Shown piece after piece: positions 22,918-29,971 of a DNA stretch of 39,266 nucleotides (position 1 is its first letter; each line of letters starts with the position of its first letter). Source of the stretch: CAWDLX01 sp046728155. Lineage in GTDB: Bacteria > Actinomycetota > Actinomycetes > Mycobacteriales > Micromonosporaceae. Where the stretch lies: NCBI GenBank assembly GCA_046728155.1, contig JBKPDY010000084.1, positions 1 to 39,266 of the forward strand. The letters run 5' to 3'. The position numbers and the translations under genes were made by a program. The notes below the pieces were generated by a model. That model was not told where the DNA came from. It worked only from the letters and a program-made list of their open reading frames with translations, and searched no databases.

Positions 22918-23595
22918 CTAGACGCGGGCGCGCCGGGCGAGACGCTCCGGGTCGAGGATGATCACGGACTTTCCGTCGAGGCGGAGCCATCCGCGTGAGG
23001 CGAAGTCGGCGAGGGCCTTGTTGACCGTCTCCCGGGAGGCGCCGACGAGCTGGGCCAGCTCCTCCTGCGTCAGGTCGTGCGTGACACGCAGTACGCCGCC
23101 GTCGCGGGTGCCGAACCGCCCCGCCATCTGAAGCAGGTTCTTCGCGACCCGACCGGGAACGTCAGTGAAAATCAGATCAGCGAGGGCGTCGTTGGTACGT
23201 CGCAGCCGGCGGGCCAGCACGCGCAGGAGCTGCTCGGCGATCTCCGGACGGTTGTTGAGCCACGGCCGCAGTGCCTGCTTACGCAGCCGGGCCAGTCGGG
23301 TGTCGACGACAGCCGTGGCTGTGGCGGTGCGCGGGCCCGGGTCGAACAGCGACAGCTCGCCCACCATGTCGGAGGGCCCCATGACGGCAATGAGGTTCTG
23401 CCGGCCGTCCTGGGCTCGCCGCCCTACCTTTATCTTCCCGCTGAGCACGATGTAGAGGCTGTCGCCGGGCTCACCTTCGCTGAAGATGACCTCTCCCTTG
23501 CGGACGTCGATGGTCTCCATGTCCTTGGCAAGCGCCTCGGCCGCGTCGTGATCGACACCTTGGAATATCCCGCTGCGGGCCAGTACCTCGTCCAT
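22918..23595 (-). CDS. crp: CRP/FNR-family cAMP receptor protein
   Basis: 225-aa global regulator, one residue from the usual mycobacterial CRP length. The cyclic-nucleotide domain shows GEPGDSLYIVLSGKIKV and the phosphate-binding cassette GELSLFDPGPRTATATAV with the conserved Glu, Arg and Thr that hold cAMP. A long helix leads to a winged HTH, LTQEELAQLVGASRETVNKALADFASRGWL, with the ETVNKAL recognition helix. It should bind GTGA-N6-TCAC-like sites; one candidate lies before marP (28599). ATG at 23595 follows AAGGTGG by 4 nt. It sits at the position of Rv3676 with nth downstream. A class III cyclase in the same window is a possible cAMP source. Confidence 0.93.
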   Translation of the reverse strand: MDEVLARSGIFQGVDHDAAEALAKDMETIDVRKGEVIFSEGEPGDSLYIVLSGKIKVGRRAQDGRQNLIAVMGPSDMVGELSLFDPGPRTATATAVVDTRLARLRKQALRPWLNNRPEIAEQLLRVLARRLRRTNDALADLIFTDVPGRVAKNLLQMAGRFGTRDGGVLRVTHDLTQEELAQLVGASRETVNKALADFASRGWLRLDGKSVIILDPERLARRARV

Positions 23596-23695
23596 CGCCC
23601 ACCTTCTGTCTGGAGAGAAACCCGGCCAGCAGCCGGACTTCACCGCAAGTCTAGGCACACGGGGGTGGGAATCGGGCATTACCCCGGCAACTGCG

Positions 23696-23701
23696 TAGGC
23701 T
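23696..23701 (+). promoter_or_regulatory. -10 box for cbiZ (leaderless)
   Basis: TAGGCT, 8 nt before GTG at 23710, in the 114-bp gap divergent from crp. Confidence 0.45.
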
Positions 23702-23709
23702 GCACCGAC

Positions 23710-24357
23710 GTGCCCCCACCGCATCCCGCTATTGATCATCGTAACGAGTCCGGCCGGTTGTTGCCCATACTCGTGTGGCGCTTTGTTGAGCCGGTCCTGA
23801 GTGTTGGCAGCGGTCCTCTTGGAGGTGGCCTCGGTCCTCGGAAGTGGGTCATCAACGCAACGGTCGAGTCGGAGTACGAACGCCTCGACCCCGATCGGCA
23901 TCTTCGTGACCTCGCTAAGGGGGCGGGCCTGACCGGCCACGGCGTCGGGATGCTGACGGCGGTCGATGTCGCAACACACGTGACGCGGGTCGACGGTGGG
24001 GTGATCGCTGATGCGACGGTCGGGCTCGGTCACCCGACCTGGGCCGCCGCGCCCGACGGCGACCTCCGCGAGCTGAGTCCCGGCACGATCAACATTCTGG
24101 TCTGGGTGCCCGTGGCGCTCTCCGAGTCCGCACTCGTCAATGCCGTTGTTTCGGCCACCGAGGCCAAGACGCAGGCCTTGTGGAAGCATGGCCTGGATGC
24201 AACGGGTACAGGCAGTGATGCGGTATTTGTCGCATGCGATCAAGAGGGTACGTCCGAGCCACACTGTGGACCGCGTTCAGTTTGGGGAGCACGCCTTGCC
24301 CGGGCGGTGTACGCGGCGGTGCATGACGGTGCACGCCTCTGGCTCGGACCGACGTAA
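23710..24357 (+). CDS. cbiZ: Adenosylcobinamide amidohydrolase (CbiZ family)
   Basis: 215-aa CbiZ-type protein. It would cleave adenosyl-(pseudo)cobinamide to adenosylcobyric acid so that a salvaged incomplete corrinoid can be rebuilt into cobalamin. Family blocks seen are LPILVWRFVEPVLSVGSGPLGGG near the N-terminus, GVGMLTAVDV near residue 80, VGLGHPTWAA, the central NILVWVPVALSESALVNAVVSATEAKTQAL, and DATGTGSDAVFVAC near residue 165. GTG at 23710 is preferred because a -10 box lies 8 nt upstream and all family blocks are retained. No corrinoid riboswitch or cob operon is nearby. It lies between crp and capA, a site held by a small membrane protein in mycobacteria. Confidence 0.83.
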   Translation: MPPPHPAIDHRNESGRLLPILVWRFVEPVLSVGSGPLGGGLGPRKWVINATVESEYERLDPDRHLRDLAKGAGLTGHGVGMLTAVDVATHVTRVDGGVIADATVGLGHPTWAAAPDGDLRELSPGTINILVWVPVALSESALVNAVVSATEAKTQALWKHGLDATGTGSDAVFVACDQEGTSEPHCGPRSVWGARLARAVYAAVHDGARLWLGPT

Positions 24358-24409
24358 TCCCGGCAGACTTCACCGGCGCGACCGGCATCCGATAGCCTCG
24401 GCGAGACTC

Positions 24410-24442
24410 GTGCCGCACCCCTCTGTGATGGATCTGTTGTGA
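24410..24442 (+). CDS. Ten-codon upstream ORF coupled to capA
   Basis: GTG plus nine codons (peptide VPHPSVMDLL) ending in TGA at 24440-24442, which overlaps the capA GTG at 24439 as GTGA. A TAGCCT box at 24393-24398 could begin the transcript just before it. It may serve only to deliver ribosomes to capA, or be chance. Confidence 0.3.
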   Translation: MPHPSVMDLL

Positions 24443-26352
24443 CGCTGTACGGCTATCCACGCGAGACGCCCGCGCCTGACGACATGCCTTCGGTCGATAG
24501 GGAGCGCGTCCCACCGTCGCTGCGGGCGGCTGGACGGGCGAGCCTCCACGGCGGCCCGTACGATCAATCCCCGCCGCCGAACGATTACCGCGGTACGAGG
24601 CGGGCTGCAGACGACGATGTCGACCCCGGCTGGTCGGAGCCCGCGGCGGGCGGCGACGGATTCGAAAGGTTCTCGCTGGGCGGCCATTCAGCGCACCGGA
24701 GCGGCGGATCCACTTCGCCGAACGGATTCACACCGGACGCCTTGGCCGCGGGCATCGTTGATGTCTGGCCGGAGCAGATCGCCGCCGCGACACCGGACCG
24801 GCCCGCGCAGCCCCCCGAAGACGCGGTGGCCGACAGCGCCGCGCTGACCGGCCGGGCCGCGTTCACCGACAGCGCCGCGCTGACCGGCCGGGCCGCGTTC
24901 ACCGACAGCGCGACGTTGACCGGCCGGGCCGCGTTCACCGACGGCGCCGCGTTGAACGATCACGCCGCCTTTGCCGACAGTGCTGCGTCGACGAACGGCG
25001 TGGGGCCTCAAGTCCTGCCGGCGCCTGCCATGGGCCAACCCGGCCCTCTGCCCGACACGTCGCCGATGGTCCGGCCGGGCGCGATGCCGCGGCGCGCAAC
25101 CGGTGTGCCGTGGACCGACATCGCCATCCCCGACGACGACCTCGAGATCGCCCCGTGGGACCGGCGGCCGCTCATGATCGTCATCGCCGCTGCCGCGATC
25201 CTGGTTCTGATCGCCATCCTCTCGGGTGTCGCCGCGTCGGCATTGTTCAACCCGGGCAGGACGACGACGACCTGGCGACCGGCCGGGTCCGCGTCGGTGA
25301 AGCCCTCGCCGAAGGTCGCCCAAGGAGCGCCGACCGGTGCCGACATCGTCACCCTCTCCGGCGTCGGCGATGTGATCATGGGAACCCAGCCGGATCATCT
25401 CCCGCCGCGTAAGGGTTCCGGCATCTTCGATCCGGTCAAGGCGTGGCTCGCCAGTGACCTCGTGATGGGAAACCTCGAGACCCCGCTCACCGCGGACACG
25501 GGCTACGCCAAGTGTCGGATGGTGACAGCGACGCCCACGCCCGGCGGCCCGACCCCGACGCCGGTCAGCGACCCGAACTGCCACCAGTTCTACCTGCCTG
25601 CGTCGTACGCCGACCGTCTGCGCGATGGCGGCTTCCGGGTGATGAACCTGGCCAACAACCACAGCACCGACATGGGCTCGGCCGGACTCGACAACACCCG
25701 CTCTGCGCTGAAGGCGGCCGGCCTGCAACCCACGGGCGGTCGAAACGAGATCTCGTATGTGTCGGTCAGGGGTATCCGCCTTGCGGTGCTGGGCTTCTCG
25801 GTCTACAGCTCAGGGGCAAACCTCAACGACATCGCCGCCGCGACCGACCTGGTGCGCCGGGCGACGCAGCACGCCGACGTGGTGGTCATCCAGATGCAGG
25901 CCGGCGCAGAGGGAGCGGACCGGACACACGTGCGGCCCGGGCACGAGTACTTCCTCGGCGAGGACCGTGGCGACGAGATCGCCTTCACGCACGCGGCCAT
26001 CGACGCCGGAGCCGATGTCGTATTCGGACACGGCCCGCACGTGATGCGCGGGATGCAGTTCTACAAGGGCCGGCTGATCGCCTACAGCCTGGGCAACTTC
26101 TGTGGCTACGGGGTGCTGAGCGCGAACGGGTACCTCGGTGTCGGCGGCATCCTACGGGTGAGCCTGCACAAGGACGGAACCTGGGCCGGTGGTTCGCTGG
26201 TCCCGACCGAGATGATCCGCGGTGGCCTGCCGACCGTTGATCCTGGGAGGCGGGCGATCGATTTCGTGAACGGGTTGTCAACGGCTGACTTCGGCGCGAC
26301 GGCAGCCCGGCTCTCATCCGTCGACGGCACGATCACCACGCCCACCCTGTGA
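24439..26352 (+). CDS. CapA-family (PGA biosynthesis-type) protein with membrane anchor
   Basis: 637-aa protein. Residues 1-240 are low-complexity and cytoplasmic, including four 12-residue repeats of the SAALTGRAAFTD type (about 135-182). One membrane helix follows (about 245-272, MIVIAAAAILVLIAILSGVAASALF region). An outer CapA metallophosphatase-like domain then runs from about 305 to 600: SGVGDVIMGT, GNLETPLT, NLANNHSTDMG, FGHGPHVMRGMQ and YSLGNFCGYG. CapA domains are linked to poly-gamma-glutamate capsule export, but no capB/capC is present, so the job is more likely an envelope polysaccharide or phosphate-ester step. The GTG start overlaps the stop of a 10-codon upstream ORF. A closer start is not seen. 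Confidence 0.85.
   Translation: MTLYGYPRETPAPDDMPSVDRERVPPSLRAAGRASLHGGPYDQSPPPNDYRGTRRAADDDVDPGWSEPAAGGDGFERFSLGGHSAHRSGGSTSPNGFTPDALAAGIVDVWPEQIAAATPDRPAQPPEDAVADSAALTGRAAFTDSAALTGRAAFTDSATLTGRAAFTDGAALNDHAAFADSAASTNGVGPQVLPAPAMGQPGPLPDTSPMVRPGAMPRRATGVPWTDIAIPDDDLEIAPWDRRPLMIVIAAAAILVLIAILSGVAASALFNPGRTTTTWRPAGSASVKPSPKVAQGAPTGADIVTLSGVGDVIMGTQPDHLPPRKGSGIFDPVKAWLASDLVMGNLETPLTADTGYAKCRMVTATPTPGGPTPTPVSDPNCHQFYLPASYADRLRDGGFRVMNLANNHSTDMGSAGLDNTRSALKAAGLQPTGGRNEISYVSVRGIRLAVLGFSVYSSGANLNDIAAATDLVRRATQHADVVVIQMQAGAEGADRTHVRPGHEYFLGEDRGDEIAFTHAAIDAGADVVFGHGPHVMRGMQFYKGRLIAYSLGNFCGYGVLSANGYLGVGGILRVSLHKDGTWAGGSLVPTEMIRGGLPTVDPGRRAIDFVNGLSTADFGATAARLSSVDGTITTPTL
24841..24984 (+). repeat. Four 36-bp tandem units inside capA
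   Basis: Units at 24841-24876, 24877-24912, 24913-24948 and 24949-24984 encode 12-residue repeats, the first three nearly identical and the fourth diverged. They keep the frame and lie in the cytoplasmic N-terminus. Confidence 0.85.
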
Positions 26353-26377
26353 CCGCGGTCGTGTCGGAGGCGGGCGG

Positions 26378-26383
26378 TAGCTT
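26378..26383 (+). promoter_or_regulatory. -10 box before repeat copy C and nth (leaderless)
   Basis: TAGCTT, 6 nt before GTG at 26390, which opens the repeat-encoded leader ORF that overlaps nth. Confidence 0.45.
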
Positions 26384-26389
26384 AGGGGC

Positions 26390-26569
26390 GTGACCGAGCC
26401 GACAGCGAGTGAGCATCGCACGGCCGCAAGGCCTTTCCTGGGGTGGGCACCGGGGTCCCCGCGGAGACGTGGATCGCAGCGGAGCAGCTTCGGCGAGCTT
26501 GCGAGCCGAACATCGCGGCACTTCGTGGGGTGGCAGGTGCGGAGCGAGCGCGGGGGCGAGCCGGCATGA
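26390..26569 (+). CDS. 59-codon repeat-encoded leader ORF (coding repeat, copy C)
   Basis: Starts VTEPTASEHR and ends RSERGGEPA-TGA. The central 43 residues (Arg/Ser/Gly-rich) have no visible fold. DNA ends match the copies at 8643 and 14540, and the central block shares GGGGTCCCC and CGGAG with copy B. The GTG stands 6 nt after a TAGCTT box, so translation could begin at the transcript's first base. The TGA overlaps the nth ATG at 26566, which has no good Shine-Dalgarno of its own. Whether the peptide has a function or only brings ribosomes to nth is unknown. This full-length copy shows that copies A are internal deletions. Confidence 0.5.
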   Translation: MTEPTASEHRTAARPFLGWAPGSPRRRGSQRSSFGELASRTSRHFVGWQVRSERGGEPA

Positions 26570-27291
26570 CGGAGACCGATCTGGGCCGTAAACGGCGGGC
26601 CCGCCGGATGGCACGTGAGCTGGCGAAGATCCATCCCGATGCGCATATCGAGCTCAACTTCGCGACCCCGCTGCAGCTCGCGGTGGCGACGATCCTCTCC
26701 GCTCAGACCACCGACCGGACCGTCAACGAGATCACGCCAACGCTGTTCGCCAAGTACCGGACGGCGGCTGACTACGCCGGGGCCGACCGTGCCGAGATGG
26801 AGGAGATGCTCAAACCGACGGGCTTCTTCCGGAACAAGACAGATTCGCTCATCAAGCTCGGCCAGGCACTGGTCGATCGTTATGGGGGTGAGGTCCCTAG
26901 CCGGATGGCCGACCTGGACTCCCTGCCCGGCATCGGCCGCAAGACCGCCAACGTAATTCTCGGCAATGCCTTCGGCGTCCCCGGCATCTCGGTCGACACG
27001 CACTTCGCTCGTCTGGTCCGGCGCTGGCAGTGGACCGACGCGACCGATCCCGTGAAGATCGAGACGAATGTCGGGGCTCTGATCGACCGTCGCGAGTGGA
27101 CGATGCTCTCGCACCGGGTGATCTTCCACGGCCGGCGGGTGTGCCACTCCCGTAGACCCGCCTGCGGTGCCTGCGCCCTGGCCCGCGACTGTCCGGCATA
27201 CGGAACCGGACCGACCGACCCTGCCGTCGCGGCCGCGCTGGTCAAGGGTCCACGCGCCGCGGAGATCATCGCGATGGCGCGGTCGGCGTGA
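26566..27291 (+). CDS. nth: Endonuclease III
   Basis: 241-aa base-excision repair glycosylase/AP lyase that removes oxidised pyrimidines. The helix-hairpin-helix LPGIGRKTANVIL supplies the catalytic lysine, and the VDTHFARL motif supplies the catalytic aspartate. The C-terminal C-x6-C-x2-C-x5-C set (CHSRRPACGACALARDC) binds a 4Fe-4S cluster. ATG at 26566 is inside the ATGA that ends repeat copy C, so a fused longer N-terminus is not needed. Its stop overlaps the GTG of the thioredoxin-like gene (GTGA). The order nth, thioredoxin-like, NUDIX, MarP is that of M. tuberculosis Rv3674c-Rv3671c. Confidence 0.94.
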   Translation: MTETDLGRKRRARRMARELAKIHPDAHIELNFATPLQLAVATILSAQTTDRTVNEITPTLFAKYRTAADYAGADRAEMEEMLKPTGFFRNKTDSLIKLGQALVDRYGGEVPSRMADLDSLPGIGRKTANVILGNAFGVPGISVDTHFARLVRRWQWTDATDPVKIETNVGALIDRREWTMLSHRVIFHGRRVCHSRRPACGACALARDCPAYGTGPTDPAVAAALVKGPRAAEIIAMARSA

Positions 27292-27875
27292 TCCGGAGGA
27301 CGACCGCGGCCGTCCTGTTTCCGGCCGTACTCGCTGCTATGGTGGCGTGTTCGAACGCCGGGTCGCCCGGCTCCGGTGGCATGACCGGAGCATCGCCGTT
27401 CGCACCCTGCCCGGTCGCGACATCGCCCAGTCCGCAACGTTCGGCGACCGGTGTCGGGCGGCCGTTGCCGTCGGTACGGCTGCCCTGCTTCACCGGCGGT
27501 GCCGCCGTCGACCTGGCCGCCCTCGGTCGACCCGCCGTGGTGAACTTCTGGTCGTCGAGTTGCGCGCCGTGCCGCAAGGAGATGCCCGAGTTGCAGCGTT
27601 TCGCCGACGCGGCTCGTGGCCGGGTCCTGGTGATCGGAGTGGATACGGCCGATACCCGCGACGCCGCCTCAGCGGCCGGCACCGACTTCGGCGTCTCGTA
27701 CCCGGTACTGTTCGACCCGCGCAGTCAGCTGCTGACCGCGTGGGGCCGCAACGCGCTGCCGGTCACCCTGCTAGTCGACGCCGCCGGGACCGTGAAGCAC
27801 GAGGACGTGAGTGGAGCGCTAACGCGGTCCACATTGGATCAGCTCAGCGCGAGATACCTGGGGATCGCGCCGTGA
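27288..27875 (+). CDS. TlpA/ResA-like thioredoxin-fold lipoprotein
   Basis: 195-aa exported disulfide reductase-like protein. Arg3-Arg4 and a hydrophobic stretch lead to Cys21 in MVAC, a plausible though weak lipobox, so it is probably anchored outside the membrane. The thioredoxin domain begins near residue 60. The active site CAPC (Cys92, Cys95) sits in the usual FWSSSCAPCRKEMPEL context. The later cis-proline region is NALPVTLLVDAAG. ResA/TlpA proteins reduce exported thiol proteins or help cytochrome c maturation, but no cytochrome genes are here. It overlaps nth by 4 bp and the NUDIX gene by 4 bp (GTGA on both sides). Confidence 0.88.
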   Translation: MIRRTTAAVLFPAVLAAMVACSNAGSPGSGGMTGASPFAPCPVATSPSPQRSATGVGRPLPSVRLPCFTGGAAVDLAALGRPAVVNFWSSSCAPCRKEMPELQRFADAARGRVLVIGVDTADTRDAASAAGTDFGVSYPVLFDPRSQLLTAWGRNALPVTLLVDAAGTVKHEDVSGALTRSTLDQLSARYLGIAP

Positions 27876-28498
27876 CGGAGTTGCCCGACTGGTGGGAACC
27901 ACTGGCCAGCCGGGCTGTCGTCGCGCGCCGGTCGGACTTCTCCCGGTGGCCGACGCCCGTGGGTGGGCGCCGTTCCGCCGTACTCATCCTGCTCGGCGAG
28001 GAGCCCGAGACCGGACCCGATCTGCTGATACTGCAGAGGGCCGCAACGTTGCGTAACCACGCGGGACAGCCGGCCTTTCCGGGTGGCGCCAGCGAACCCG
28101 AGGACATCGACGCCGCCGCGACCGCGCTGCGCGAGGCCACCGAGGAGGTCGGTCTCGATCAGGCGACGGTCACCGTCGTCGCTACCCTGCCGCGACTATG
28201 GATCCCGGTCAGCGGGTATGTCGTTACCCCGGTGCTGGCCTGGTGGCACGCACCGCATCCGGTCGGCCCGATCGATCCCGGTGAGGTGGCCGCCGTCCAG
28301 CGACTCCCGATCGCCGAACTGGTGGATCCGTCCAACCGGCTGCGCATACGCCACCCGAGCGGTTATGTGGGTGCGGCGTTCGCCCTGCGCGGGCTACTCG
28401 TCTGGGGGTTCACCGCGGGCGTCATCAACACGCTGCTGGAACTCGGCGGGTGGGCACGGCCCTGGGATCAGGGCCGTGTCGAGGATCTGCCGGTTTAG
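27872..28498 (+). CDS. NUDIX hydrolase, CoA pyrophosphatase type
   Basis: 208-aa NUDIX enzyme, probably splitting CoA or acyl-CoA at the pyrophosphate. Visible are the entry block AVLILLGEE, the LRNHAGQPAFPGGASEPED segment typical of CoA-type members, and the NUDIX helix TALREATEEVGL with metal-binding glutamates. GTG at 27872 overlaps the upstream TGA. A perfect 10-bp inverted repeat with GGAT loop lies at 28455-28478 inside the last codons. It occupies the Rv3672c position. Confidence 0.88.
   Translation: MTELPDWWEPLASRAVVARRSDFSRWPTPVGGRRSAVLILLGEEPETGPDLLILQRAATLRNHAGQPAFPGGASEPEDIDAAATALREATEEVGLDQATVTVVATLPRLWIPVSGYVVTPVLAWWHAPHPVGPIDPGEVAAVQRLPIAELVDPSNRLRIRHPSGYVGAAFALRGLLVWGFTAGVINTLLELGGWARPWDQGRVEDLPV
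28455..28478 (+). terminator. Perfect hairpin inside the NUDIX 3' end
   Basis: CACGGCCCTG, then loop GGAT, then CAGGGCCGTG: a 10-bp perfect stem 20 bp before the stop. It could be a GC-rich, T-less terminator for the nth-tlpA-NUDIX transcript or an mRNA end-protector. It also encodes protein. Confidence 0.35.
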
Positions 28499-28520
28499 AC
28501 TCCCAACTCCGCTTGTTAGC

Positions 28521-28560
28521 TGAGCGAGCGCGAGGAGCGGGCGTCAGCGAGCACCGCAGC
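28521..28560 (+). repeat. Possible diverged relative of the coding repeat
   Basis: GAGCGAGCGCGAGGAGCGGG and then a GTCAGCGAGCACCGCAG segment resemble, in swapped order, the GAGCGAGCG and CAGCGAGCATCGCA cores of the dispersed repeat. No open peptide of the same type is seen. Confidence 0.35.
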
Positions 28561-28598
28561 CTGCTCGCGGTTCTTGGCGGATCGTCACCCGCCGTACG

Positions 28599-28612
28599 GT
28601 GACCGGTGTCAC
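28599..28612. promoter_or_regulatory. Candidate CRP operator before marP
   Basis: GTGA-CCGGTG-TCAC matches the CRP half-site spacing GTGA-N6-TCAC exactly. Its centre is about 48 bp before the inferred start of the marP transcript. Confidence 0.4.
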
Positions 28613-28641
28613 TCCGGTGGAGGAGTGTGGATCTGCGACCG

Positions 28642-28647
28642 TACCCT
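28642..28647 (+). promoter_or_regulatory. -10 box for marP (leaderless)
   Basis: TACCCT, 6 nt before GTG at 28654. Confidence 0.5.
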
Positions 28648-28653
28648 GACGGG

Positions 28654-29841
28654 GTGCGCGGGAGCCTTGTCGACCTTGTCCTCATCGCATTGATGATTGT
28701 GTTCGGGGTCAACGGGTACCGGCAGGGATTCGTGGTCGGAGCACTCTCGTTCGTCGGTTTCTTCGGCGGTGCCCTCGTCGGCCTGCAGGTCGCCCCACTC
28801 CTCGTGGACGCATTCTCCGACCCGCTGGTGCGGGTGCTGATCTCCATTGGCTCCGTATTCGGTCTCGGGCTGCTCGGTCAGACCGGGGCGGCCTGGGCCG
28901 GGACCAAGTTACGCCTTTCGATCCGATCCGAGCAGGCCAGGCGCTTCGATGACGTGGGTGGCGTCTTCGTCTCCGTGCTCGCCCTGCTCCTGGTCGCGTG
29001 GATGGTCGCTGGGCCGCTAGCGGTTTCGCAATTTCCCGGACTGTCGCGCTCGGTTCGTAACAGCGCCATTCTCGGCGTCGTCGACGCGGTCATGCCCAAC
29101 AGCGCTCGGGCACTCTACAACAACCTGCGCGACACGATCGCGAACGGCGACTTTCCGAACGTCTTCGGCGATCTGACCCCGACCCGGTCGCGGGACGTTC
29201 CTGCGCCAGACCCGGCTCTGGCCAACTCGGCTGTCGTCAGGACAGCCCAGGCATCGGTCGTCAAGATCACCGGTACTGCTCCCTCCTGCCGCCGCCGCAT
29301 CGAAGGCTCGGGCTTCGTCATCTCGCCGCACCACGTGATGACCAACGCCCACGTCGTCGCCGGGACCGAAGGGACCCTGCAGGTCGCTCTGTCAGGTCAG
29401 ACGTATGGCGGTCGGGTGGTCTGGTACGACCCGGAGGAGGACCTCGCTGTCGTCTACGTCCCAAGTCTGGATGCACCGGTGATGAGCTGGGCGGCATCGC
29501 AGGCGTCGACCGGCGACGACGCGATTGTGCTCGGCTTCCCACTCAACGGACCATTCACGCCGATCGCTGCCCGCGTCCGCGACCGCCGCAACGTCACTGG
29601 TCCCGACATTTACGAGGACCACACAGTCATTCGCGAGGTCTACACGATCCGGGCCACCGTCCGAAGTGGAAACTCCGGTGGTCCTCTCCTCGACGCGCAC
29701 GGGAAACTGCTCGGAGTGGTCTTCGCCGCGGCGCTTGATGACGACGACACCGGTTTCGTCCTCACGGCCCGGGAGGCCCGACCGGTCGCGAACGTCGCTG
29801 CCGACCGTACCTCGGCCGTCGACACCGAAGCCTGCGTCTAA
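28654..29841 (+). CDS. marP: MarP-like membrane serine protease
   Basis: 395-aa protease like M. tuberculosis Rv3671c. The N-terminal 165 residues hold four hydrophobic helices (CvpA-like); the trypsin-type domain follows outside the membrane. The triad is His233 (TNAHVVAG), Asp263 (EEDLAV) and Ser341 (GNSGGP), close to the mycobacterial numbering. Cys212 and Cys394 sit where MarP forms its activating disulfide. That agreement, and the -10 box 6 nt upstream, favour GTG 28654 over a GTG/ATG farther upstream at 28606. It maintains internal pH and wall remodelling under acid or oxidative stress in mycobacteria. A CRP-like site lies just before it. Confidence 0.9.
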   Translation: MRGSLVDLVLIALMIVFGVNGYRQGFVVGALSFVGFFGGALVGLQVAPLLVDAFSDPLVRVLISIGSVFGLGLLGQTGAAWAGTKLRLSIRSEQARRFDDVGGVFVSVLALLLVAWMVAGPLAVSQFPGLSRSVRNSAILGVVDAVMPNSARALYNNLRDTIANGDFPNVFGDLTPTRSRDVPAPDPALANSAVVRTAQASVVKITGTAPSCRRRIEGSGFVISPHHVMTNAHVVAGTEGTLQVALSGQTYGGRVVWYDPEEDLAVVYVPSLDAPVMSWAASQASTGDDAIVLGFPLNGPFTPIAARVRDRRNVTGPDIYEDHTVIREVYTIRATVRSGNSGGPLLDAHGKLLGVVFAAALDDDDTGFVLTAREARPVANVAADRTSAVDTEACV

Positions 29842-29890
29842 ATGCGTTTGCGCTCGCTTTCGCTCGCGCGAGCCGCGGGCCCTTGAGGGC

Positions 29891-29929
29891 GCCGCCTTCC
29901 CTCGTCGCTGGCTCCTTGCGTCGCTCGAC
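29891..29929 (-). repeat. Diverged relative of the coding repeat between marP and eccC
   Basis: On the minus strand it reads GTCGAGCGACGCAAGGAGC then CAGCGACGAGGGAAGGCGGC, close to the right half of copy A (GCATCGCAAGGAGCGCAGCG ... GAGGCGGC). It lies in the 130-bp gap between the convergent marP and eccC genes, so it does not lead a start codon. It may act as a terminator or be a relic. Confidence 0.45.
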
Positions 29930-29971
29930 TCCTCGGTCCAGGAGGCGCCGGCCTGGTTAGCCCACCCCAGC

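Noticed and set aside
23596..23709. Cobalamin riboswitch before cbiZ
   Set aside because: The gap to crp is only 114 bp, has no recognisable B12-box, and the transcript appears leaderless.
24841..24984. Possible CRISPR-like 36-bp repeats
   Set aside because: The repeats are contiguous, in frame and encode protein; no unique spacers.
24439..26352. Poly-gamma-glutamate capsule operon
   Set aside because: Only a CapA-type domain is present; capB, capC and capE are absent, so capsule synthesis is not claimed.
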